DNA of 64,000 nucleotides from Streptomyces sp. NBC_01481. GTDB taxonomy: Bacteria > Actinomycetota > Actinomycetes > Streptomycetales > Streptomycetaceae. Both the position numbers and the translations under genes were made by a program. Numbering within the stretch: the first letter of the stretch is position 1; each line of letters opens with the position of its first letter. This document shows positions 51,044-60,686 of this stretch, piece by piece. The DNA lies in assembly GCF_026339995.1 (NCBI RefSeq), contig NZ_JAPEPT010000001.1, positions 756,501 to 820,500 of the forward strand. Direction: 5' to 3'. A model generated the notes under the pieces. The model was given only the letters and a program-made list of their open reading frames with translations. It was not told where the DNA came from and did no database searches.

Positions 51044-53899
51044 ATGAGCGAGACGAATTCAGCTGCAGAGGTGGCCGCAGCGCACCGCTATACGGCTGCC
51101 ATGGCGGCCGACATCGAGGCACGCTGGCAGGACTTCTGGGACGCCGAGGGCACGTACGAGGCGCCGAACCCGACCGGCGACCTGGCCGGGGACCCCGCCC
51201 TGGCGGCCAAGCCCAAGAAGTTCGTCATGGACATGTTCCCGTACCCCTCAGGCACGGGTCTGCACGTCGGCCACCCCCTGGGCTACATCGCCACCGACGT
51301 GTTCGCCCGCCACCAGCGCATGACCGGGCACAACGTCCTGCACACGCTGGGCTTCGACGCCTTCGGCCTGCCCGCCGAGCAGCACGCGGTCGCCACCGGC
51401 ACGCACCCGCGGGTGTCCACCGAGGCCGCCATGGAGAACATGAAGCGGCAGCTGCGCCGACTGGGTCTGGGCCACGACCAGCGCCGGTCGATCGCGACGA
51501 TCGACCCCGAGTACTACAAGTGGACCCAGTGGATCTTCCTGCAGATCTTCAACTCCTGGTACGACGAGGACGCGCAGAAGGCCCGTCCGATCGACGAGCT
51601 GATTGCGCAGTTCGAGAGCGGTGAGCGCGCCGTTGCGGGCTCCACGCGCGCGTGGAGCGAGCTGAGCGCCGTCGAGCGCGCCGACGTACTGAGCGGCTAC
51701 CGGCTGGCGTACGCCTCCGATGCGCCCGTCAACTGGTGTCCGGGCCTGGGCACCGTACTGGCGAACGAGGAAGTCACCGCCGACGGACGTTCCGAGCGCG
51801 GCAACTTCCCTGTCTTCAAGGCCAAGCTGCGCCAGTGGAACATGCGCATCACCGCCTACGCCGACCGGCTGCTGGACGATCTGGACGGCCTGGACTGGCC
51901 CGAGGCGATCAAGCTGCAGCAGCGCAACTGGATCGGCCGCAGCGAGGGCGCACGCGTCCACTTCTCCGTCGACGGCGGCGACGACGCGCGGATCACGGTC
52001 TTCACCACCCGCCCCGACACGCTGTTCGGCGCCACGTACATGGTGCTGGCGCCCGAGCACGGCCTGATCGACGCCATCGTCCCGGCCGAGTGGCCCGAGG
52101 GCGTCAAGGAGCAGTGGACGGGCGGTGCGGCCACTCCTGCCGAGGCAGTCGCGGCGTACCGCAAGCAGGCCCAGACGAAGAGTGATGTCGAGCGGCAGAC
52201 CGAGCACAAGGACAAGACCGGTGTCTTCAGCGGTGCGTATGCCCTGAACCCGGTCACCGGCGAGAAGATCCCGGTCTTCGTCGCCGACTATGTGCTGATG
52301 GGCTACGGCACGGGCGCGATCATGGCCGTCCCCGGCCAGGACGAGCGCGACTGGGAGTTCTCCGAGGCCTTCGACCTGCCCATCATCCGTACCGTCCAGC
52401 CCCCCGAGGGCTGGGAGGGCGAGGCTTTCACCGGCCAGGGCCCCGCGATCAACTCCTCCAACGACGCGATCTCGCTGGACGGCCTGGGTGTCGCCGAGGC
52501 CAAGGCGAAGATCACCGAGTGGCTGACCGGTCGCGGCATCGGCGAAGGGACCGTCAACTTCCGGCTGCGCGACTGGCTGTTCAGCCGGCAGCGCTACTGG
52601 GGCGAGCCCTTCCCGATCGTGTACGGCGAGGACGGCGTGGCACACGCCCTGCCCGAGTCGATGCTGCCGCTGGAGCTGCCCGAGGTCGACGACTACTCGC
52701 CTCGTACGTTCGACCCGGACGACGCCGACACCCAGCCCGAGACGCCCCTGTCGCGCAACGAGGACTGGGTCGACGTGGAGCTGGACCTGGGCGACGGCGT
52801 CAAGCGCTACCGCCGCGAGACCAACACCATGCCCAACTGGGCCGGTTCGTGCTGGTACGAGCTGCGCTACCTGGACCCGCACAACAGCGAGAAGCTGGTC
52901 GACCCCGAGATCGAGCGCTACTGGATGGGGCCGCGCGAGGGCCTGCCGCACGGCGGCGTCGACCTGTACGTGGGCGGCGCCGAGCACGCCGTGCTGCACC
53001 TGCTGTACGCGCGGTTCTGGTCGAAGGTGCTGTTCGACCTGGGGCACATCTCCTCGGTCGAACCGTTCCACAAGCTGTACAACCAGGGCATGATCCAGGC
53101 GTACGTCTACCGGGACAGCCGCGGCTTCCCGGTGACGGCGGCCGAGGTCGAGGAGCGGGACGGGAAGTTCTACTTCAACGGCGAGCCCGTCAAGCGCGAG
53201 CTGGGCAAGATGGGCAAGTCCCTGAAGAACGCGGTCACTCCGGACGAGATCTGCGCCGAGTACGGCGCGGACACGCTGCGTCTGTACGAGATGGCGATGG
53301 GCCCCCTGGATGTCTCGCGGCCGTGGGACACCCGGGCTGTGGTCGGCCAGTACCGGCTGCTGCAGCGGCTGTGGCGCAACATCGTCGACGAAGCGACCGG
53401 TGAGATCACGGTCGTCGACACCGAGGCCGACGAGCCGACGCTGCGCGCGCTGCACAAGGCGATCGCCGGCGCCGGCCAGGACCTGGCCGCGCTGCGCTTC
53501 AACACCGCCATCGCCAAGATCACCGAGCTGAACAACCACCTGACCAAGGTGGGCGGTCCGCTGTCGCGCAGCGTGGCGGAGCGGCTGGTGCTGCTGATCG
53601 CCCCGCTGGCCCCGCACATCGCCGAGGAGCTGTGGCACAAGCTGGGCCACGGCGACTCGGTCGTGCACCAGGACTTCCCGGTCGCCGACCCGGTCTATGT
53701 CGTGGACGAGTCCGTGACGTGCGTGGTGCAGATCAAGGGCAAGGTCAAGGCGCGGCTGGAGGTCTCCCCGTCGATCTCGGACGAGGAGCTGGAGGCGCTG
53801 GCGCTGGGTGACGCGGCGGTGGTCGCGGCGCTGGGCGGCGCGGGCATCCGCAAGGTGATCGTGCGGGCGCCGAAGCTGGTCAACATCGTCCCCGCGTAG
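51044..53899 (+). CDS. leuS: Leucyl-tRNA synthetase
   Basis: A 951-residue class I synthetase. HVGH (74-77, the HIGH motif) and KMGKS (722-726) form the ATP site. The CP1 editing domain (~250-450) includes [20 protein letters not shown] and [15 protein letters not shown]. The anticodon-binding and C-terminal domains ([10 protein letters not shown] to the end) follow. ATG 51044 lies 48 nt after the attenuator T tract. Charges tRNA-Leu; its level is probably controlled by the leader peptide and terminator upstream. Confidence 0.98.
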   Translation: MSETNSAAEVAAAHRYTAAMAADIEARWQDFWDAEGTYEAPNPTGDLAGDPALAAKPKKFVMDMFPYPSGTGLHVGHPLGYIATDVFARHQRMTGHNVLHTLGFDAFGLPAEQHAVATGTHPRVSTEAAMENMKRQLRRLGLGHDQRRSIATIDPEYYKWTQWIFLQIFNSWYDEDAQKARPIDELIAQFESGERAVAGSTRAWSELSAVERADVLSGYRLAYASDAPVNWCPGLGTVLANEEVTADGRSERGNFPVFKAKLRQWNMRITAYADRLLDDLDGLDWPEAIKLQQRNWIGRSEGARVHFSVDGGDDARITVFTTRPDTLFGATYMVLAPEHGLIDAIVPAEWPEGVKEQWTGGAATPAEAVAAYRKQAQTKSDVERQTEHKDKTGVFSGAYALNPVTGEKIPVFVADYVLMGYGTGAIMAVPGQDERDWEFSEAFDLPIIRTVQPPEGWEGEAFTGQGPAINSSNDAISLDGLGVAEAKAKITEWLTGRGIGEGTVNFRLRDWLFSRQRYWGEPFPIVYGEDGVAHALPESMLPLELPEVDDYSPRTFDPDDADTQPETPLSRNEDWVDVELDLGDGVKRYRRETNTMPNWAGSCWYELRYLDPHNSEKLVDPEIERYWMGPREGLPHGGVDLYVGGAEHAVLHLLYARFWSKVLFDLGHISSVEPFHKLYNQGMIQAYVYRDSRGFPVTAAEVEERDGKFYFNGEPVKRELGKMGKSLKNAVTPDEICAEYGADTLRLYEMAMGPLDVSRPWDTRAVVGQYRLLQRLWRNIVDEATGEITVVDTEADEPTLRALHKAIAGAGQDLAALRFNTAIAKITELNNHLTKVGGPLSRSVAERLVLLIAPLAPHIAEELWHKLGHGDSVVHQDFPVADPVYVVDESVTCVVQIKGKVKARLEVSPSISDEELEALALGDAAVVAALGGAGIRKVIVRAPKLVNIVPA

Positions 53900-54020
53900 C
53901 GCAGGGCCCGGCTGACGGCAGGGGTTTCCCCTACGGGCAGGTTGGGGGTTCCGATGGAACTCGCGGCCTGCCCGTTCCGTTTACGGTGGAGGGACAACAG
54001 CCGACGCCGGAGGGGCGCTC

Positions 54021-54812
54021 ATGGAAGCCGCGATTCTGATACTGGCGCTGCTTTTCGTCGCCTTTGTGGCATTGGGGGTGTATGTCAGCGTGAAGGTCAT
54101 CGGCGCTGCCAAGCGAGGTGTGGAGCGTACGGTCACGCAGGCGCGCCGCACCGTCGAGGAGACGACGCTTCGCGCGAAGAGCTACGGACAGGGCGGCGTG
54201 GTCGGGGAGCTGGCGCAGCTGCGGCTGTCGCTGCGTACGTCGATGAGGGCGACCCAGGACGCGCTGCACGCCGGCGCGGCCGAGGACGCCTCGCTGTCGG
54301 AGTCGATCGGCCTGTTCCAGCGGCTGAGTGCGCACGGCCATGAGCTCGACGACGAGCTGAAGCGGCTGGAGCGCGAGCCGGACCGCGCGACGGTGGCGTC
54401 GCTGCTGCCCGGGCTGCGTGAGCGTACGGAGCGGATCACGCGCTCGGCCGAGTCCCTGCGGTGGGCGGCGCGGGACCGGGCACGCAAGTTCGCCGACGAC
54501 GATCTGGACGCGCTGAGCACGCAGATCGATGTTGAGGCCGGGGCGTTGCGGCACTGGTCGGGAGCGGAGTCGGCGGAGCCGCAGGCTCCTGCGGCGTCGT
54601 GGCCGGAGGCCGGGGGCACGGGCGGTGCCGGTGATGGCGTTGACGGTGGTGGGGACCGTGGTGTCGCGGAGCAGACGTGGCCGGAGGCAGGGGCCGGTGC
54701 TGGGCCCGGGCAGACCGTGGCAGAGCAGCCGCAGGCGATCACGGCACCCGATCCCCGGCAGCAGACGTCCTACCCCTGGCAGAAAACAGCCCGTCCGGAG
54801 ACCACGAACTGA
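54021..54812 (+). CDS. Membrane-anchored coiled-coil protein (DUF948-like), function unknown
   Basis: A 263-residue protein. One N-terminal span (AAILILALLFVAFVALGVYV) is followed by a long charged helix region (~25-175: GVERTVTQARRTVEETTLRA, LDDELKRLEREPDR) predicted to be coiled coil, then a Gly/Ala/Pro-rich disordered tail. This resembles DUF948-type proteins of Gram-positive envelopes. ATG 54021 follows GGAGGGG. It lies alone between leuS and degV. Confidence 0.72.
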   Translation: MEAAILILALLFVAFVALGVYVSVKVIGAAKRGVERTVTQARRTVEETTLRAKSYGQGGVVGELAQLRLSLRTSMRATQDALHAGAAEDASLSESIGLFQRLSAHGHELDDELKRLEREPDRATVASLLPGLRERTERITRSAESLRWAARDRARKFADDDLDALSTQIDVEAGALRHWSGAESAEPQAPAASWPEAGGTGGAGDGVDGGGDRGVAEQTWPEAGAGAGPGQTVAEQPQAITAPDPRQQTSYPWQKTARPETTN

Positions 54813-54876
54813 TCCACCAGGCAGGCGACGCGACCACCGACGAGGGCCCGGGCTGCCGTCCGGCTGCCCCTGCGGG

Positions 54877-54882
54877 TAACCT
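54877..54882 (+). promoter_or_regulatory. -10 box of the DegV gene, predicted leaderless start
   Basis: TAACCT ends 7 nt before ATG 54890; the longer upstream frame is a shadow of the preceding gene. Confidence 0.5.
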
Positions 54883-54889
54883 CCCGCTC

Positions 54890-55735
54890 ATGTCCCGCCA
54901 TGTCGCGATCGTCACCGATTCAACGGCCTACCTGCCGCCGCCGACGATGGAGCGCCACGGCATCATCGCGGTGCCGCTGACCGTCGTGATTGGTGATCAG
55001 GCGCTCGAGGAGGGCACCGAGATCTCGGCCCGCTCGCTGGCGCTCGCATTGCAGAAGCGACGCCCGGTGACCACGTCCAGGCCGAGCCCCGAGGTGTTCG
55101 CCGAGGCGTACCGCGCGCGAGCCGAGGCCGGAGCGACGGGAATCGTTTCCCTCCATCTGTCGGGCGAGTTCTCGGGGACGTACGACGCGGCTGTGCTGGC
55201 CGCCAAGGACGCTCCCGTGCCGGTGCGGGTGGTGGACACCGGGATGGTCGCCATGGCCCTGGGGTTCTGCGCGCTTGCCGCCGCAGAGACGGCGGAGGGG
55301 GGCGGCACGCTGGACGAGGCGGTGGCCGCCGCGGAGAAGCGCGCCGCGGGCACGTCGGCCTACTTCTACGTGGACACCCTGGACTATCTGCGCCGGGGCG
55401 GCCGGATCGGTGCCGCGCAGGCGCTGCTGGGCTCGGCGCTTGCCGTGAAGCCTCTGCTCCAGCTGGACGGCGGCCGGATCGAGCTGCTGGAGAAGGTGCG
55501 TACGGCCTCGAAGGCGATCGCCCGGCTGGAGGAGATCGTCGTCGACCGGGCGGGCACGAGCAGCGTCGACATCGCCGTGCACCATCTCGCCGCGCCGGAA
55601 CGGGCCGCGGCGCTGGCGGAGCGACTGCGGGAACGGGTTCCCGGCCTTGTGGATCTGCATGTGAGCGAGGTGGGCGCGGTGATCGGGGCGCACACGGGGC
55701 CGGGGTTGCTGGGGGCTGTGGTCTCGCCTCGATGA
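54890..55735 (+). CDS. DegV-family fatty-acid-binding protein
   Basis: A 281-residue protein. HVAIVTDSTAYLPP (N-terminal DSTxxLP motif), VTTSRPSPEVF, IVSLHLSGEFSGTYDAA and YVDTLDYLRRGGRI are the DegV signatures; the family binds a fatty acyl chain between two alpha/beta domains and in some bacteria feeds fatty-acid kinase. No fatty-acid kinase gene lies nearby. The start at 54890 is supported by the -10 box and by the family N-terminus. Confidence 0.92.
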   Translation: MSRHVAIVTDSTAYLPPPTMERHGIIAVPLTVVIGDQALEEGTEISARSLALALQKRRPVTTSRPSPEVFAEAYRARAEAGATGIVSLHLSGEFSGTYDAAVLAAKDAPVPVRVVDTGMVAMALGFCALAAAETAEGGGTLDEAVAAAEKRAAGTSAYFYVDTLDYLRRGGRIGAAQALLGSALAVKPLLQLDGGRIELLEKVRTASKAIARLEEIVVDRAGTSSVDIAVHHLAAPERAAALAERLRERVPGLVDLHVSEVGAVIGAHTGPGLLGAVVSPR

Positions 55736-55766
55736 GGAGCCGCCGACGCTCTTTTGGGTGACCGGG

Positions 55767-55793
55767 TTATCCACAACAGGGCGGTTGTCCACG
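55767..55793 (+). promoter_or_regulatory. Pair of DnaA-box matches upstream of comEA
   Basis: TTATCCACA (55767-55775, perfect) and TTGTCCACG (55785-55793, one mismatch to TTGTCCACA) lie in the same orientation 18 bp apart in the gap between the DegV gene and comEA. Confidence 0.6.
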
Positions 55794-55831
55794 GAAATTG
55801 GGCCTGCTCAGCGGGTTCGGGTGGATGTGCC

Positions 55832-55837
55832 TACCGT
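55832..55837 (+). promoter_or_regulatory. -10 box of comEA, predicted leaderless start
   Basis: TACCGT ends 8 nt before ATG 55846 and 39 bp after the DnaA-box pair. Confidence 0.45.
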
Positions 55838-55845
55838 CCTGTGAC

Positions 55846-56913
55846 ATGGCTCTGAGAACACGTTCCGCACGTAGTGGCCCGGGCAGGGCGCGGGCTTCGG
55901 ACGGCCGCGCCCGCGATGGCCGCGTCGCTGATGGCCGCGCCCGCGACTTTGGCTTGCGTAGTGGCCCCGGGCGTGGCATGTACCGCCCTGGTCGCCGACC
56001 CGCTCCTCTTCGCGGCGGACGGGTGGCTGCCGCGTCGATCACAGCCCCGCGCCGGCGCGCGGACGCCCTGTTCGACGGATCGCCGGGCGGTACGGGACCT
56101 GCCGAACCGCCCGGCGCGAGGCTCGACGCCGCTGACGGGCGCTCGCGTGCCGAAGGGCGCGCCGTCGCAGCCGCGGATGTGGACGTGGGCGCGGATGTGG
56201 ACTTCGGTACGAGCGCCCGGCAGCGCATGCGGCTGGCGGTGCGGGAGCGCTTGCCGCTGTGGCTGCAGCTCAGATGCGGTCTGGAGCCCAGGGCTCTCGC
56301 CGCCCTGGCCGTCGTGCTCGTGCTGGCCGCGGGCTTCGCGGTCCAGCACTTCTGGGTGGGGCGGCCCCAGACCGTACGGGCCCCGGAGTTGGTCCAGCAG
56401 GGCGCGGCCACGCCGGAATCCCCGCCGTCCCCCGGGCCGCCGCCGCCCGATCCGGGGGCGGGCGGCGGGCGGATCGTCATCGTCGACGTCAGCGGCAAGG
56501 TGCGGCGGCCGGGGGTGCACCGGCTGCCGGCGGGATCCAGGGTGGCCGACGCGCTGCGGGCGGCCGGTGGCGTCAGAGCGGGTACGGACCTGACCGGCCT
56601 GAACCGGGCTCGGGTGCTCATGGACGGAGAGCAGGTGGTGGTGGGCGTCGCCGTACGGCCGGGGCTGCCCGCCACCGGATCGGGCCCGGGTGCATCGGGT
56701 CCGGCAGGGGCTCAGCCGGCGGGACCGGTGAGCCTCAACTCGGCGACCGTGGAGGAGCTCGACACCCTGCCCGGGGTCGGTCCCGTGCTGGCTCAGCACA
56801 TCGTCGACTACCGCACCCAGCACGGGGGTTTCCGGTCTGTCGACGAACTCCGCGAGGTCAACGGGATCGGCGACCGCCGGTTCGCGGACCTCCAGACCCT
56901 CGTACGGCCATGA
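55846..56913 (+). CDS. comEA: ComEA-family DNA-binding protein
   Basis: A 355-residue protein. The first ~125 residues are Arg/Ala/Gly-rich and poorly structured, followed by one membrane span (ALAALAVVLVLAAGFAVQHFW), a Pro linker, an SLBB domain (IVIVDVSGKVRRPGVHRL) and a C-terminal helix-hairpin-helix DNA-binding domain (LNSATVEELDTLPGVGPVLA, REVNGIGDRRFADLQ). ComEA binds incoming DNA at the membrane in competent bacteria. ATG 55846 directly follows a -10 box; ATG 55798 would only add residues. The stop overlaps the comEC ATG (ATGA). Natural competence is not established in Streptomyces, so the role here is open. Confidence 0.9.
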   Translation: MALRTRSARSGPGRARASDGRARDGRVADGRARDFGLRSGPGRGMYRPGRRPAPLRGGRVAAASITAPRRRADALFDGSPGGTGPAEPPGARLDAADGRSRAEGRAVAAADVDVGADVDFGTSARQRMRLAVRERLPLWLQLRCGLEPRALAALAVVLVLAAGFAVQHFWVGRPQTVRAPELVQQGAATPESPPSPGPPPPDPGAGGGRIVIVDVSGKVRRPGVHRLPAGSRVADALRAAGGVRAGTDLTGLNRARVLMDGEQVVVGVAVRPGLPATGSGPGASGPAGAQPAGPVSLNSATVEELDTLPGVGPVLAQHIVDYRTQHGGFRSVDELREVNGIGDRRFADLQTLVRP

Positions 56914-59900
56914 CGCGCCCCGCGGTGCACGCCGCGTCGGGCCATCGGCTGGGGGCGTCCGACCCGCGGCAGGAGGGACCGGCCGATCTGCGGCTGGTGC
57001 CCCCGGCCCTGGCAGCCTGGGCCGCGGCTGCTCTCGCCGTAGGCGCGCCGGGCTGGTGGACCGGGCTGGCCGTGACCGTCTGTGTTGTCGTCGCGGGGCT
57101 GTTACTGGCTCCGGTGTCGTTGCGAGCCATGCGTGCAAGAACGGGCGGCGGAGGTCCGGCGGCCGATGGCGGGGATGCGGGTACCGGGCGACGCGGGCTC
57201 CGGCTCAATGCCACCGCGCTGGCGGCCATGTTGCTGTGCGGCGCCGCGGGTGCGGCCTCGGCCGGTCTGCACGGCGCGGATCTGCGGCGCGGTCCACTGC
57301 CGGAACTGGCGGACCAGTATGCCCACGTCATGGCCGAATTGACCGTCACCTCAGATCCGCGACTGACCCGGCCCCGGGTCCGCGGCGATCAGTTGGCCGG
57401 ACGATCCGTGGTGCTGGACGCGGAGGTGAGCCGAGTGACGGGGCCAGGCGGCACTGTGACCGTGACCCGGACACCCGTGCTGGTGATCGTGCGGGCAGGT
57501 GCGTCCGGCGAGGCGGGCGATTTCGCAGCCCGGTGGCTGCGGCTGCTGCCCTCCACCCCGCTCCGGCTGGCTGGACGTCTCGCGCCGCCGTTGAACACCG
57601 ACGACCGGTTCGCCGCGGTCCTGCGGCCGGACGGGTCCGGTCCGCCGCCGATCACGGGGCCGCCGACCGCCCTTCAGCGCACGGCCGGAGGGCTCAGGGC
57701 AGGACTGCGCGCGGCGACCGATGGGCTCGCCCCCGATGCCCGCGCTCTGCTCCCAGGGCTGGTCGTGGGCGACACCTCTCGGGTCCCGCCCGACCTCCAG
57801 GATGCCTTCGAGGCAACGGATCTCACGCATCTGCTCGCCGTTTCGGGCAGCAATCTGACCGTCGTGCTCATACTGCTGATCGGACCGCCGGGCACCGCGC
57901 TGCTGGCTGAACGGCGGGGTCTCGCGCCCCGGTTGGGCATCACGCTGCGAGGGGCCGCAGTCCTCGGCGGCGGGCTCACGCTCGCGTTCGTCGTCGTGTG
58001 CCGACCGGAACCGAGCGTGCTGCGGGCCGCGGCCTGCGGGGCCGTCGCCTTGCTCGCCATCGGCACCGGACGCCGCCGGTCGCTGCTGCCCGCGCTGGCC
58101 GCCGCCGTACTGCTGCTCGTCCTGTACGACCCGTGGCTCGCACGGAGTTACGGCTTTCTGCTCTCCGTTCTGGCCACGGGCTCGCTGCTCACCATCGGCC
58201 CCCGCTGGAGCGCGGCGCTTCAACGCAGACGGGTGCCGCCCCGGCTCGCCGAGGCGGTGGGTGCGGCGGCTGCCGCACAGGCGGTATGCGCTCCCGTGGT
58301 GGCGGTCTTCGCGGCGAGGGTCAGCCTGGTGGCGATCCCCTGCAATCTCGTTGCCGAGCTCGCGGTCGCCCCGGCCACGGTTCTCGGGTTCGCCGCTCTC
58401 GCCGCGGCGCCGGTGGCGATGCCGGTTGCCGAGGCGGTGGCCCGCTGTGCGGGGTGGCCCGCGGGGTGGATTGCCTCCGTCGCGCGCACCGGGGCGGCGC
58501 TGCCGGGGGCTGAGGTGGGGTGGCCGGACGGCTGGCCGGGCGGGCTGCTGCTGGCCGCCGTCACGGTCCTGGTCGTGCTCGCCGCCAGGCGCCTTCCCAG
58601 GCATCCCTGGTGGGCGGCAGGCTGCACGCTGCTGCTTCTGCTCGCCGTGCTGCGTCCGGCCCCGCTCACCAGAGCCATGTCCGGCTGGCCGCCACCGGGA
58701 TGGACGTTCGCGATGTGCGATGTCGGTCAAGGGGACGCCACCGTGCTTGCGACGGGCGGGGGTTCGGCCGTCGTCGTGGACGCGGGGCCCGATCCGGAGC
58801 TCGCCGACCGCTGCCTGCGTGACCTGGGAGTCACCCGGGTTCCATTGATCCTTTTGACGCACTTCCATGCCGATCATGTCCGGGGGCTGCCAGGTGTGTT
58901 GCGGGGCAGAGCTGTCGGTGCCGTCCAGACGACGACGTACGACGAGCCCTGGGAGCAGAGCGTGTTCGTACGGAGGGCGACGGCTGCGGCCGGGGTGCCC
59001 GTGATCCGTGCGGGTCCGGGGGAGCGGCGGAGGGTCGGGCGGCTCGCCTGGCAGGTGCTGTGGCCGCCGGCTGTCCGTGCGTCCGGGGCAGCCCGTACGG
59101 CCGGGCTTGGCCTTCCGGAGGTGGGCTACGTACCGGAGGGGCCCAATGACGCCAGCGTGACGCTGCTCGTACGGATCGAGGACGGCCCGACCCTGCTGCT
59201 GCTGGGCGACCTCGAACCACCGGCCCAGAGGGGGCTGTTGCGAGCCTTCCCGGCGCTCCCTCCGGTCGATGTCCTCAAGGTCGCCCACCACGGCTCGGCC
59301 CATCAGCACCCCGGTCTGCTGCGGGGCGTACGCGCACGGCTGGCGCTGATCTCTGTGGGCGCGGACAACACGTACGGCCATCCCTCTCCTCGGACGATCG
59401 GCGCGTTGCGGGCCGGGGGCGCGGTGGTGCTGCGTACGGACACCGACGGGGCGATCGCCGTGACGGGAGACGGCCGGGACCTGCGGGCGGTGCCGCGAGG
59501 CCCCGACCCGCCGCCGCGGCTGACGTCGGCGCCGCATCGGGCGACAGGCCTAGGACCAGGGGTCGATGGTGTGCGGACAACCCGCGCGCCACACTCTCCT
59601 CATGGATGCCTACCTCCGCCGTATCGGCGCGAGCCGCCCGCGGCGCGCCGATGCCGACGCACTGCGCGAGCTGCAGCTGCGGCACTTGCAGACAGTCCCT
59701 TTCGAGAATCTCTCCATCCATCTCGGCGAGGACATCGTGCTGGAGGAGAAGGCGCTCCTGGCCAAGATCGTGGAGGCCGGGCGCGGGGGCTTCTGCTACG
59801 AACTCAACGGCGCCTTTGCCGCGTTGCTGCGCGACCTCGGCTTCGGTGTCAGCCTCCTCCAGGGGCGGGTCTTCGGCGACGGGGGCCGCCTCGGTGTCCC

Positions 59901-60068
59901 GTACGACCATCTCGCCCTGCTGGTCGAGACGGCCGACTCGGCGGGTCCCTGGCTGGCGGATGTCGGCTTCGGCGACCACTGCCACTACCCGCTGGCGTTC
60001 GACGAGCGGGGGGACCAGGAGGACCCGGCCGATACGTTCCGGATCGTCGAGGTTCCCCAGAGCGGTGA
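56910..60068 (+). CDS. comEC: ComEC/Rec2-family DNA translocase, frame running into the next gene
   Basis: The frame encodes 1052 residues. It has an N-terminal membrane block, the ComEC competence domain (DLTHLLAVSGSNLTVVLILL) with many spans, and a C-terminal metallo-beta-lactamase-like domain: MCDVGQGDATVL, THFHADHVRGL (H651, H653, D655, H656) and KVAHHGSAHQHP. Recognisable similarity ends near residue 867 (about 59510). No in-frame stop follows until 60066, so ~185 Arg/Pro/Gly-rich residues are read out of frame through the first 467 bp of the N-acetyltransferase gene. Either the true stop was lost by mutation or frameshift near 59510-59550, or the long tail is real. ATG 56910 overlaps comEA. 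The long open frame to 56259 is a shadow. Confidence 0.85.
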   Translation: MTRPAVHAASGHRLGASDPRQEGPADLRLVPPALAAWAAAALAVGAPGWWTGLAVTVCVVVAGLLLAPVSLRAMRARTGGGGPAADGGDAGTGRRGLRLNATALAAMLLCGAAGAASAGLHGADLRRGPLPELADQYAHVMAELTVTSDPRLTRPRVRGDQLAGRSVVLDAEVSRVTGPGGTVTVTRTPVLVIVRAGASGEAGDFAARWLRLLPSTPLRLAGRLAPPLNTDDRFAAVLRPDGSGPPPITGPPTALQRTAGGLRAGLRAATDGLAPDARALLPGLVVGDTSRVPPDLQDAFEATDLTHLLAVSGSNLTVVLILLIGPPGTALLAERRGLAPRLGITLRGAAVLGGGLTLAFVVVCRPEPSVLRAAACGAVALLAIGTGRRRSLLPALAAAVLLLVLYDPWLARSYGFLLSVLATGSLLTIGPRWSAALQRRRVPPRLAEAVGAAAAAQAVCAPVVAVFAARVSLVAIPCNLVAELAVAPATVLGFAALAAAPVAMPVAEAVARCAGWPAGWIASVARTGAALPGAEVGWPDGWPGGLLLAAVTVLVVLAARRLPRHPWWAAGCTLLLLLAVLRPAPLTRAMSGWPPPGWTFAMCDVGQGDATVLATGGGSAVVVDAGPDPELADRCLRDLGVTRVPLILLTHFHADHVRGLPGVLRGRAVGAVQTTTYDEPWEQSVFVRRATAAAGVPVIRAGPGERRRVGRLAWQVLWPPAVRASGAARTAGLGLPEVGYVPEGPNDASVTLLVRIEDGPTLLLLGDLEPPAQRGLLRAFPALPPVDVLKVAHHGSAHQHPGLLRGVRARLALISVGADNTYGHPSPRTIGALRAGGAVVLRTDTDGAIAVTGDGRDLRAVPRGPDPPPRLTSAPHRATGLGPGVDGVRTTRAPHSPHGCLPPPYRREPPAARRCRRTARAAAAALADSPFRESLHPSRRGHRAGGEGAPGQDRGGRARGLLLRTQRRLCRVAARPRLRCQPPPGAGLRRRGPPRCPVRPSRPAGRDGRLGGSLAGGCRLRRPLPLPAGVRRAGGPGGPGRYVPDRRGSPER

Positions 60069-60378
60069 TCTCGATGTCCACCGGGACGGGAAGTCGCAGT
60101 TCCGCCTGGAGCGGCGGCCGCGCGTCCTGGATGACTTCCGGGCGGGGGCCTGGTGGCACAGGACCTCGCCCGATTCCCACTTCCCGCGGTCGCTCGTGTG
60201 CTCGCGGCTCACTCCGGAGGGCCGGATCACGCTCAGCGGCCGCAAGCTGGTCACCACCCTGCGGGGCGAGCGCCACGAGCAGCCGCTGGCCGACGACGCG
60301 GCGGTGCTCGCGGCCTACCGCGAGCACTTCGGGCTGGTGCTCGACCGCCTGCCGTCGGCTCCCGGCCGGGCGACCTGA
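59602..60378 (+). CDS. Arylamine N-acetyltransferase
   Basis: A 258-residue acetyl-CoA-dependent transferase with the complete Cys-His-Asp triad: C65 (GRGGFCYELNG), H103 (VPYDHLAL) and D120 (WLADVGFGD). Family-specific LQTVPFENLSIHLGE is near the start. ATG 59602 gives the normal N-terminus (MDAYLRRIG) and cannot be moved downstream without losing conserved residues. The gene overlaps the comEC frame by 467 bp; amino-acid composition and motifs leave no doubt that this frame is coding. Acetylates arylamines or arylhydrazines; related enzymes act in antibiotic amide synthesis. Confidence 0.93.
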   Translation: MDAYLRRIGASRPRRADADALRELQLRHLQTVPFENLSIHLGEDIVLEEKALLAKIVEAGRGGFCYELNGAFAALLRDLGFGVSLLQGRVFGDGGRLGVPYDHLALLVETADSAGPWLADVGFGDHCHYPLAFDERGDQEDPADTFRIVEVPQSGDLDVHRDGKSQFRLERRPRVLDDFRAGAWWHRTSPDSHFPRSLVCSRLTPEGRITLSGRKLVTTLRGERHEQPLADDAAVLAAYREHFGLVLDRLPSAPGRAT

Positions 60379-60389
60379 ACAATGTCCCT

Positions 60390-60635
60390 GTGAGTGCTGT
60401 GAGACATGTACTGGTGCTGCCCGACCGCGACGCCGCGGAGGAGACGGCCGAAGCCCTGCGGGACCGCTTCGGTATCGCCGATGAGCCCTTGCTCGTACGG
60501 GACGCGCTGGCAGGTGAGGACGATGCCGAGGACGCCCAGTGGCTGGTGGTCGTCGAGGACCCGGAGCGGCGGCTCGATCCGGTGAAGCTGGACCAATTCG
60601 TGGGGGAGTGGGACGGCTGGCTCGAGGGGCCGTGA
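60390..60635 (+). CDS. Small conserved protein upstream of holA, function unknown
   Basis: An 81-residue protein, RHVLVLPDRDAAEETAEALRDRF followed by acidic stretches and LVVVEDPERRLDP, ending DGWLEGP. Alternating strand/helix pattern with no motif recognised. GTG 60390 is chosen (GTG 60399 is close behind); both lie just after the acetyltransferase stop. Composition is normal for coding DNA here. Confidence 0.65.
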   Translation: MSAVRHVLVLPDRDAAEETAEALRDRFGIADEPLLVRDALAGEDDAEDAQWLVVVEDPERRLDPVKLDQFVGEWDGWLEGP

Positions 60636-60686
60636 TGGTTGCGAGGTCGGGGGCGGTGTCAGTGGTGCGTGGGATGCTGGACCGCG

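Noticed and set aside
56259..56909. Upstream extension of the comEC frame
   Set aside because: It overlaps comEA out of frame; the comEC start overlaps the comEA stop as ATGA.
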